Shown one piece after another: positions 46,445 to 55,943 of a DNA stretch of 64,000 nucleotides; the first letter of the stretch is position 1; every line of letters starts with the position of its first letter. The stretch lies in NCBI RefSeq assembly GCF_004193775.1, contig NC_041006.1, forward strand, positions 19,838,817 to 19,902,816. The letters run 5' to 3'. Below the pieces are notes generated by a model. The model was not told the origin of the DNA and ran no database searches. It saw only the letters and a program-made list of their open reading frames with translations. The position numbers and the translations under genes are program-made. This stretch comes from Glycine soja (taxonomy: Eukaryota > Streptophyta > Magnoliopsida > Fabales > Fabaceae).

Positions 46445-46741
46445 ATCCGATGACGAGTCCTATGAAGGTTCTAATACCAAGGACCCTGACATCGATTTTA
46501 AACGAGTAGAAAACCAAGCTGAGGATGAAGAAGATGAAGATACGGGGTTTCCCCCGGAGCTAGAAAGGATGGTCGCTAAGGAAGATTGAGAAATGAAGCC
46601 ACACCAAGAAGAGACGAAAATCATAAACTTGGGTGTTGGCGAGGAAAAGAAAGAGGTAAAGGTCGGTACGGGCATGACCACATCAGTCCAAGATGAGTTA
46701 GTGGTTTTGCTACGAAACTCTTCACTTGGTCATACCAAGAT
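46445..46741 (+). pseudogene. Element B region between putative intron and RT
   Basis: It encodes an acidic stretch (KDPDIDFKRVENQAEDEEDEDTG is the start of it, in part) and then a linker that leads into RT, with one stop near 46587. It has no catalytic motif. Confidence 0.55.
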
Positions 46742-47317
46742 ATGCCCAGTTTGAACCCCAACATTGTGCAACATCGATTACCTCTGAATGCCAAGTGTTC
46801 CCCGGTCAAGCAAAAGCTGCGAAGGATGAAGCTCGAGATGTCCTTAAAAATCAAAGAAGAAGTGAAAAAGCAGTTCAACACTGGCTTCCAGGCAGTGGCT
46901 CGATATCTTGAATGGGTGGCCAACATCATGCCAGTCCCTAAAAAGGATGGGAAGGTACGAATATGTGTGGACTATCAAGACCTAAATTGAGCCAGTCCAA
47001 AGGATAACTTTCCGTTGCCACACATCGATGTCCTTGTAGATAACACAACCAATTTTGCTTTGTTTTCTTTCATGGACGGGTTCTTGAGTTACAATCAAAT
47101 AAAGATGGCGCCCGAGAACATTGAGAAGACTACATTCGTCACCTTGTGGGGAACGCTCTGTTATAAGGTGATGTCCTTTGGGCTCAAGAACACCGGGGCA
47201 ACCTATCAAAGGGCTATGGTGGCGTTATTCCATGATATGACGCATAAGGAGATTGAAGTCTACGTGGATGATATGATAGCCAAATCTAGGACTGAGGAGG
47301 AACACCTCGTCAACTAG
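46742..47317 (+). pseudogene. Element B reverse transcriptase
   Basis: Frames at 46742-46990 and 47015-47317 give VPKKDGKVRICVDYQDLN, the palm block FSFMDGFLSYNQIKM, YKVMSFGLKNTGATYQRAM and the catalytic YVDDM. A stop at about 46988 lies inside the otherwise continuous frame. The connection to RNase H that follows (47318-47850) is broken by several frame changes and stops. It would synthesise element cDNA in the cytoplasm. Confidence 0.85.
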
Positions 47318-48761
47318 CGAAAGTTGTTTGAACCCCGCAAAGTGCACTTTCAGGGTCAAGTCAGGAAAGCTACTCGGCTTCATCGTGAGTCAGAAGGGGA
47401 TAGAAGTGGATCCTGACAAGGTGAAAGCCATTATAGATATGTCTGAGCCACAAATGGAGAAGCAGGTCTGAGGTTTCTTGGGGAGTTTGAACTACATAGC
47501 GAGGTTCATATCACAGCTCACCGCTACTTGCGAGCCACTCTTCAAACTCTTGCACAAGAACTAGTCCGTCTGTTGGAATGACGACTGTCAAGAGGCATTC
47601 GGAAGAATCAAACAATGCCTTATGAATCCTCTTATGCTTATGCCGTCGGTGCCTAGGAGACCTCTTATCCTGTACATGATACTGTTGGATGAATCGATGG
47701 GGTGCATGTTAGGGTAGCACGATGAGTCAGGAAAGAAAGAACGGGTTGTCTATTACTTGAGCAAAACGTTCACTGCCTGCGCGATGAACTACTCTCTTTT
47801 GGAAAGGATTTGTTGTGCCTTGGTATGGGAGTCCCATAATCTAAGATAGTATATGTTAAGCCATACTACTTGGTTGGTATCCAAGATGGACCCGGTCAAA
47901 TACATTTTTGAGAAGCCTGCTATTACGAGGCGGATTGCTCGGTGGCAGGTTCTGCTATCTGAGTTCGACATTGTCTATGTCACCCAAAAGGAAATAAAGG
48001 GAAGCGCCTTGGCAGATTATTTGGCTCAGCAGCCTCTCAACAACTACCAGCCGATGCATCCGGAGTTTCCAGATGAAGACATCATGGCCTTGTTCGAAGA
48101 AAAGGTAATGGATGAGGACAGGGACAAGTGGATTATGTGGTTCAACGGTGCATCCAACGCCCTAGGCCATGGGGTTGGGGTGGCTTTGGTCTCTCCTAAC
48201 AATCAGTGCATTCCCTTCATAGCCAGATTGGGTTTCGATTGCACGAATAATATGGATGAATATGAGGCATGCGCTCTCGGAATCCAAGCGGCAATTGACT
48301 TTAACGTCAAATTGCTGAAAGTGTATGGAGACTCGGCCTTGGTAATCCACCAACTGAGGGGAGAATGGGAAACTAGGGATCACAAAATGATACCCTATCA
48401 GGCCTACATCAAGAAATTGGCCGAGTTCTTCGACGATGTCTCCTTCCACCACATTACAAGAAAGGAAAATTAGATGGCTAACACGCTTGCCACTCTAACT
48501 TCCATGTTTCAGCTAACCCCACATGGAGACTTGCCGTACATCGAGTCCTGATGTCGTGGCAAGCCTGCACATTGCTGCTTGATAGAAGAAGATCAAGATG
48601 GAAAGCCGTGGTACCATGACATCGAGCGATATGTAGAGTGTAAGGAGTATCCACAGGGGGCTTCTGACAACGACAATAGGACATTGCAGAGGTTGGTAGC
48701 TAGTTTCTTTCTGAGCAGAGGTATCCTGTACAAGCGAAATCATGATATGGTTTTACTTAGT
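47318..48761 (+). pseudogene. Element B RNase H and second (archaeal-type) RNase H
   Basis: The first RNase H is broken, with its end at about 47853-48020 (RRIARWQVLLSEFDIVY, KGSALADYLAQQPL). The second RNase H follows at about 48125-48560: WFNGASNALGHGVGVALVSP, NMDEYEACALGIQAA, KVYGDSALVIHQL, then NTLATLTSMF. Having two is diagnostic of Tat/Ogre. Two usual catalytic aspartates are replaced by Asn (in WFNGAS and in the final ANTLA). The frame goes on toward integrase (YKRNHDMVLL) and is cut at about 48761 by family E sequence. Confidence 0.82.
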
Positions 48762-48849
48762 AGGCATCTCCAGTAGGCACTCCTACACTGGACTTGAATG
48801 AGGAGGTCATGGATCAAGACCCACCACCACCACAGGATCAGGATCACTG

Positions 48850-50210
48850 ACAAGATTTTTATTTCCTTGCTTTTTGAACAGTTTTAATATTATCTCATCT
48901 TTAGTACATTTTATAATTTAGATTTATGTTTATGTTTCAGTCTTTAAATTTCAGTTTATAGTTTTTATTTTGGTTGATAGCTTGTATAAAGCTTGATTGA
49001 ACAGTGCACTTATATTATCCAATGGTTTGATGCTTGGTTTTGAAATTCAGTGTTTGTTGATTGGTTTGAAGTGATCGATTGCGTGATTTGAGTGAATTGG
49101 AATGCGTAAATCATATATGTTTTGAATGTGTGTGCAGTGATTAGAAGAGAAAGAACATGGATTAGGATCATGACTGAAAATGTTAGTCAGTTTGACAGTT
49201 TGATTGTGAAGGTACTCATTAGCCACTACCCGGTGAGAGTCTGATCTTTAATTGTGAGAGAACGACTAACATTGAGTAAGGATTTTTGCATGAATCTCTG
49301 CGTATGGAATGAATGCATGAGTTTGAATAGGATGAAGGCCATGTTTTGATTGAATGAGCCACTTAGCTAAAAAGCTTACCTTGTGAATGAATGGCATATC
49401 CTTTGCACCCATTTTGAACTGAAAGTATGATCATTTGATTGAATCTTGAGCCTGTATAGTTTTATCTCCTTCTACCTTGTCTTAGATTGTAGGAGAGCAT
49501 CATTCATAAAAGGATATTATGATTCAAAGCAAATTTGCCCCAAATTTGGGGGAGTTCACTGGGTGAAAGCTTCTAATGGTAAGGAAATAATAGCACACAT
49601 AGTAAGTAATAAGGAGATAATATATATATTTGTCTGTAAGTATCTTAAATAAAATGTGTGTGTTGTTAAATGAGAAAAAGAAAAGCTAAGTACTTAAAGG
49701 AATGTAATAGAAGTTGGGAATAATTATAGAAAGGGTTAATCTAAGGATGAATGCTCTCCTAGAACCTAAGCTTTTGCATCCAAGAAAAACCATGATTTGT
49801 TGCAGCCCAACCTCATTACAAGCCTAGTAAAGTCCTTTAGATTCAGTTTGTGTGTTCTTCACTGTATGATATGAGATGAAGTGCAAAGATTGAGACTTAT
49901 GTTGGTTGTTGATTGATGGATAACCTAAACACTTGTGCTTGAGTGAAACAATAGCTGTGAGGCTTTGGTTAATGATCTTTCCTTGATATCTGTCGCTCTT
50001 ACTAGCTTATTTTAGTTGTGTTCCTTAATAATCATGTTCACATCTTTGAAAAGCAGCATGTCTTGTGAGAAGCTGTGATTGAAGCATTCTATGCCATTTA
50101 TTTCATGTGATTGAATTCTTTGGAGCAAACACTTTGTGAATAACCACTGTGATTTTGTCACTTGAGAACAAGTGAGTTGTTCTTTCTTTGCTTGAGGACA
50201 AGCAAAACTG
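48850..50210 (+). other. E'' 3' non-coding region
   Basis: T-rich, no protein domain. A second AAATTTGGGGGAG tract occurs at 49543-49555, identical in core to the polypurine tract at 50211-50224. It may be a central or duplicated tract. Confidence 0.55.
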
Positions 50211-50226
50211 TAAATTTGGGGGAGTT
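50211..50226 (+). other. Polypurine tract of E''
   Basis: AAATTTGGGGGAGTT runs to the LTR start at 50227, which gives the plus-strand orientation. Confidence 0.7.
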
Positions 50227-50632
50227 TGTTAGTCGTCTTATACGACTAACTTTTGTATAGAAAACTTTTACAAAATGTATATATTTTCTCCAATTTATGG
50301 TTCTTTTTGTAGGATTGTAAATAAATTTTGCTCTGTTTTTATCTGTGCTCAGTAGAAGCCTTGTGTATGGAATTAATGTCAATTTCTCTTCAACTTCAGG
50401 CAAAAAAGAGTTATTTTGAAGAAGTGCTAAAGTTGACGTCTCACTAAGCGATCTCAATGCGCTTAGCGAGTGTCATCCGCTAAGCGAGGCATCAACACGC
50501 TTAGCGGATAGAAGGAATCTGGAAGGGAATCTGTCACGCACTTAGCGAAAATTCACTTACTCGCGCTAAGCGCGAGAATGGCGCTAAGTGCGACGTCGAG
50601 GTCAGTGAGCCCTTTTTAAAGCCTGGAATAGC

Positions 50633-50683
<51 letters not shown>

Positions 50684-51568
50684 ACTGAATAGTCGTAAGA
50701 GCTTGAAGAGTGAAATACACAAAGGCAAAGAACAAAGCAAAGAAGCCAAGTTTTGATCTTTTAGGAAGATTTGTGAGCTTTTGAGTGATTGTAAGATTCC
50801 TAAAGGTGGAGGAGACATCCCCACTCCTTTGTAAGCAAGCAATTTCTCTTAATTCTTCTTCATTGTAAAAGGAGCTTCCTTGTTGTGGAAGGCTAAATCC
50901 TTAGTTGGGGATTCTTATTGAGTAATTGATGTAAACTTTTTCCCTATCTAATTAAGGTTGTTTTATGTGTTCATTGTTTCTATTAGTACTTTATTATTGC
51001 ATGCTTGTGGCTTGATCACCTATATGTGTGTACTGTTAGGGGCTTTAGCATTGAAAGATGTATTGTCTCCTTAGAACTTGATAGAGCAGGATTAGGTTAC
51101 CGTATGTCTGGACACGGAGTGCAGTAATCTAGTTTTTATTATGCTGTGATCATAAAGTCATTCAATTAAGCTAAGTTTAACAAGAGACATCTATGAACGA
51201 AGTTTAATTAGAATTAGGCTAAACTCACGAGACATCGGTGTTTAGTACTTGAGCCTTCAGCATAGAACACCGAAATATCTTTAATTAGAGAAACATCCTT
51301 AATTGCATCAATTTGCTCAGTAAGAGGACCCGAGGCCTTTAGATATTTGTTTTCACACTTACTTGCTCATGTTTATTGCTTTGTAATTAGAATAGAACAT
51401 ACTTTTACTTTCATTCATAATCATGAATTCTATTTGCAAATGCCTGCTTATTGAACAAACCTTTACCAAATGAATAAGTTCCCTGAGTTCGATACTCGGT
51501 TCACACCATTTAATTATATACTTGACAACTCGGTGCACTTGCCTGTAGATTTCACATCCACACAAACA
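50227..51568 (+). repeat. 3' LTR of E'' (about 1342 bp)
   Basis: Starts TGTTAGTCGTCTTATACG and ends near CACACAAACA. It aligns with solo LTR E but is clearly diverged. It contains CGCTAAGCG-type repeats (50440-50600), a TTTTTAAAGCC TATA-like site and an (AG)n run at 50638-50682. The right edge is set by similarity to the solo LTR end and could move by a few bases. Confidence 0.8.
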
Positions 51569-52236
51569 AGTAGTATCCCGGAGCACGAATAGCTTGCCAG
51601 CATGGACGATGAAGAGTTGCCTTCACCCATGAACGCTGATATCGTCAAACGATATTATGCCTAGCACTTGGGGTAGCTAGGAGAGTCAATACATGATTGT
51701 ACTCTGAGGCTCCCTAAAGTTTTCCTATCCTTTGTAAGCTGTGATCGCAACATTTAATAAACATCGGATTATGGTTTGCATTTCAACCTTTGTGTTGTGT
51801 CTGTTATTGCTTTAGAATGCATGATTTCAATCTATAGGGGTGCCATAAGCATTTAAGCAAAATTGAACATAATAAACATTTGTTTAAATTGTTACGCTTG
51901 AACCGCTTAATCATGAGCATGCACGCATATGCATTTTTGTCATCCTGTGAGTCGGAGGATAAGCAAAGATTTGGCCAATACCACGCCAAATTCAAAATAA
52001 AGGTAAACAAAGGTAAGTGGTAGCAAAGTCATATTTTACTGCGTTATGTCATTTCCTGACTTAGGGGTAGGTACGAGCAGGTGCTAGGCTCGTGATCAAT
52101 AGATCATCACCCGGCGTCCGGCTCAAGACATTAAAGAAGCGCTACTAGGAGGCAGCCTAGTACCTTTTAAATTTCTGCTCGTTATTTATTCACCTATGTT
52201 TCTTAAGTCGTAGTTGAATACGCCTAGTTTCCTCAT
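51569..52236 (+). pseudogene. Element B integrase C-terminus and 3' non-coding start
   Basis: A short frame reads SMDDEELPSPMNADIVKRYY and then stops at about 51663, the usual end of an Ogre-type pol. The zinc-binding and catalytic parts of integrase are absent. The following about 570 bases are non-coding. They contain a perfect hairpin at 52143-52162 (arms TACTAGG and CCTAGTA). Element D inserts at 52237. Confidence 0.7.
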
Positions 52237-53368
52237 TGATCGAGGCTGTACCTGAATCAAATAAACATGAAAACGCAGTAACTAGGAAGTGATCCTAGGT
52301 CATTTCCCAACGAGCAGTGACAAACCAAATGTTCATAATATACTTGCTGTAACAGTAACGATTGGGGGGGGGGTTTGGTTGTTTGGAAATTAAAGAGCAG
52401 AACAAGTAAACTGGAATACGAAACTACTAATATTAAAAACGGGTTGTTTCCTCTGATTCAGAAGCCATTCTCTTATCCTGGGTTATGGAGAATTCGTTCC
52501 TAACAGTCAACCACTTAATTCAACCCTATTTCAATTTACTAAGCGAAAATCAACTTAGGGTTTTCAATACGTGATTAGGCACCACATACACCAGTTAGCC
52601 CTTCGTCCATTAAGAATGAACACAAGTTAGGCTCAGAGGCAATTAATCGAACACGAAGCGTGCACTGATTAATATTCACGAAATTGGGATAACTGGTGAA
52701 GGGAAAACTGCCAGGAAACCACATTACAAGCGAAACCTCAAAGAGAGTTGGGCTTCGTCCTCAAAAGGAAACAACACCAGAAAATCTAGCCTTCCATGGA
52801 TTCAAATAGAAACATAAATGAACAGAACGTAAATGAACAGAAACGTAAATGAGCAGAAACGTAAATGAAAGTAGAAGAAGAAGCACGAATGAACTCGTAA
52901 TTAGAAGCAGAAAACGAAAATTTGCATTCAGAACGAAAATTGTAACAAGGGAACAGAAAAACGTGAAAACCTAAAACCAAAGCTCTGAATAATGAAAATA
53001 GCATAACAGACTACCTTCACGAATCCCAAGGCGGCTATTTAAAAAGAGTCACTCAAAGTCACTGGGCCCTATTACAATATTCTAGCCCAAAACGAAATAA
53101 ACACTGAACAACATAAAATAAAATTGCGAAATTTCCTAATTAGAAATTAACTAAGGTAAGCGCTGCTTTATTTGCCCTCTTCAAGTCCACAACTAAAATC
53201 CGGATTAAGCCCAATGTTTCATTAATTCCTGAAATTAGATTAAAAACATCAAATTAGCTAAATGAGCCCAAATAATAAAACTGCCTAATTAATTGACAAT
53301 TAAGACCAATCAATAATTAAAATGGTGCAAAAAGGGTTTAGAAAATAGAAGAAAATGATGGCACATCA
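52237..53368 (-). repeat. 3' LTR of element D (1132 bp)
   Basis: On the plus strand it runs from TGATCGAGGCTGTACC to GATGGCACATCA. It contains an imperfect array of AACAGAAACGTAAATG at about 52800-52870 that differs in copy number from the partner LTR. Confidence 0.92.
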
Positions 53369-54881
53369 AAACCCCCCATACTTAGCCTTTTGCACTCCTG
53401 GGCAAAATGAAACAATGAACAAAATCCAAGGATATCAAAGAGAGACAAACAAACACATTCATATATTTCTCAATGAACATCAAGGAATGAAAGGAATGGG
53501 TAACATCTAACATAAGGAGATCCAAAAAGTCAAGACATTCATGAAAATCATCCAAGCAACCCAATCATGGCAAAATAGTTAATCAGCTCAAGAATGAAAA
53601 GTGATAAAGCCTCACAAGATATACACTCTATCTCTCAAGTGTCTAGGCTACTATTTACCCTCAAAGCACCCATGAAAGCAAACACCACATAGACTTGGCA
53701 AGATTCTAAAATTGACAATCAACCCACAAACACAAGCACATGAGGATCAAAAGGTCTTTTAAGGTTGTAATGGGGCCAAGGACAAGGTATGGAGAAATAT
53801 GGAATAAGTGGCTAAATCCCAAAGGAATAGAGGAGCAAAGGGGAATAAGTGCATATTAAGAAAAAAAAATAAGAAAATAAAAAGAAGTAAAGATAAAATT
53901 TAAACATGAAGAGTAGAACCAAGAGTTTCATCATTCTTGTGCCATTTAAGATCTTATTCACTCAACTTTATTGCTTTTCTTTTTCTTTTTTCGAATTTTT
54001 TTTTTACTCTATAGCCTTTGAGAAACAACATTTCATTCAGCATGTCCAACATTTAACCAATATACAATGTACATCAAGTATGGCCCAAAATACATCATGA
54101 AGCATAGCCAACAAAACAAGTTGTCCAATGAAACAAAAACCCCCCACACTTATTCCCAAAACAATTCCAAAGCTCCAAAATTCCTTAAGGATATGGTGAT
54201 ATCATGGTTTTTCACTTAAGGCTTGTAGTGAGCTTCAAAACAAGGAAAGGGAAACAAGGCTCAAAAGGGCTATCAAAGGAATTAATTCAAGGTAAGTCTA
54301 TTTGGCTAGAAGCTTATAAGAACAAAATTGCCTCAATCATTTCCAAATATGCATGTGAATTAGGACGCATCAACAAGAATCAAGCCAAGGCTATTGTGCA
54401 AGCAATCAATGGGGCAAAACACACCAAATGATTATGATGATGGATGACTCAAATTCTCACAAAGGTAAAATTATCACTTTCAAATTGAGCTTTCAAAACT
54501 ATCATGACATGTAGAGAGGAATCAAGGATTTCAAGTCACAAAATGTCAAGAACATTTATTTTCAAAACAATTACCCATTTCTTGAACATATCCTATAATT
54601 CAAAGAAAAACATGCAAAGTCGTACGTGCACACAAAATTGACCCAAAATATTAAACTAAAAATCCGACGAAACTAACAACATTAACAAATTAACACAACT
54701 AACAAATTAACAAAACCAACAAAACTAGCAAAACCAAAGAACACTCCCCCCCCCATACTTAAACAACACATTGTCCTCAATGTAGCACAATTAAAAGATT
54801 AAAAACAATTAAATCATCAAAGAGTATCGGACAAGTGTAATAAAAGCAAAGAAGGAGATAGGAAAAGAAAAACTCCCTAAG
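53369..54881 (-). other. Element D 3' non-coding region and polypurine tract
   Basis: On the minus strand the tract TATGGGGGGTTT (53369-53380) abuts the 3' LTR. The rest, about 1.5 kb, has no supported gene. Part of it aligns with element C at 29650-30018. The small plus-strand frames are not convincing. Confidence 0.65.
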
Positions 54882-55943
54882 TCATGGTGGAGGAAGAGTA
54901 GGGTGGAGTAAGGAAGTCTCTTCCACCACTACGTCCACTAAAGAAGGGTTCGTGAGGAATGGCTTAAGTCGATGTCCATTGACCTTGAAGCTCTTGTTTG
55001 TGGAGTCACTTTTGATCTCAACTGTACCATAAGGAAAAACATTAGTAACAACAAAAGGACCAATCCACTTAGACCTCAACTTACCACTCATGAGTCCAAG
55101 CCTAGAATTATACAATAACACTTTTTGCCCAACCACGAAGTCTTTTTTAACTATCATGATATCATGGAACTTCTTGGTCTTTTCTTTGTAGAACTTGGCA
55201 TTCTCGTAGGCTTCTAGGCGGATTTCATCTAACTCACTCAGTTGCAACTTTCTTTCCTCACCAGCTTGATCCATAGAGAAGTTGCAAGTCTTCACTGCCC
55301 AGTAAGCTTTGTGCTCAATTTCCACTGGAAGATGACATGCCTTTCCAAAGACAACCCGATAAGGAGACATTCCTATGGGTGCTTTGTAGGCAGTCCGATG
55401 TGCCCAGAGAGCATCATCAAGCCTGGTACTCCAATATTTCCTGCTTGGCTGCACAATCTTCTCTAAAATTCGCTTGATTTCTCGGTTAGAAATTTCTGCC
55501 TGTCCATTGGTCTGGGGGTGGTATGGTGTGGATACCCTGTGTACCACCCCGTACTTTTTAAGCAGGGCATGCATTGTCCTGTTGCAAAAATGGGTTCCTT
55601 GATCACTAACAATTGTTTTAGGTACTCCAAACCTGCAAAATAGATTAGACCTGACAAAGTCTGCGACAACTTTAGCATCATTAGTTCTAGTGGGCTTGGC
55701 TTCCACCCATTTTGAAACATAGTCAACTGCAAGGAGAATGTAAACATAACCAAAAGAGACAGGAAAAGGACCCATGAAATCTATACCCCAGACATCAAAC
55801 ACCTCACAGAATAGCATAGGTTGCTGAGGCATTTGTTGTCGCCATGTAAGTGTATTTCCTGCTCTCTGACACTGCTCACAAGTGCTACAGATCTTCCACG
55901 CATCTTTAAAGATGGTGGGCCAATAAAAACCACAATCAAGCAC
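54882..55943 (-). pseudogene. Element D integrase
   Basis: 353 residues. The CxxC half of the zinc-binding domain is present (C22, C25). The histidine half is lost in a deletion of about 49 bp near 55953 by comparison with element C, which also shifts the frame from RNase H. The catalytic triad is intact: D55 in GIDFMG, D114 in VSDQGTHF and E150 in [10 protein letters not shown], with D to E spacing of 35. A DNA-binding C-terminal region with [15 protein letters not shown] follows. It would insert cDNA into chromosomes. Confidence 0.88.

Larger units (their letters stand above)
48762..51568 (+). mobile_element. E'': 3' half of a family E LTR retrotransposon
   Basis: It holds the end of a polyprotein (a frame ending MDQDPPPPQDQDH at about 48850), about 1.37 kb of non-coding DNA, a polypurine tract and a 3' LTR (50227-51568). 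The 5' LTR, gag and nearly all of pol are missing. Element B integrase sequence resumes right after it, so the element landed in that gene and the left part was later deleted together with B sequence. Confidence 0.78.

Noticed and set aside
54204..54431. Plus-strand 75-codon frame in the D 3' region
   Set aside because: No family recognised; the matching part of element C does not keep the frame.
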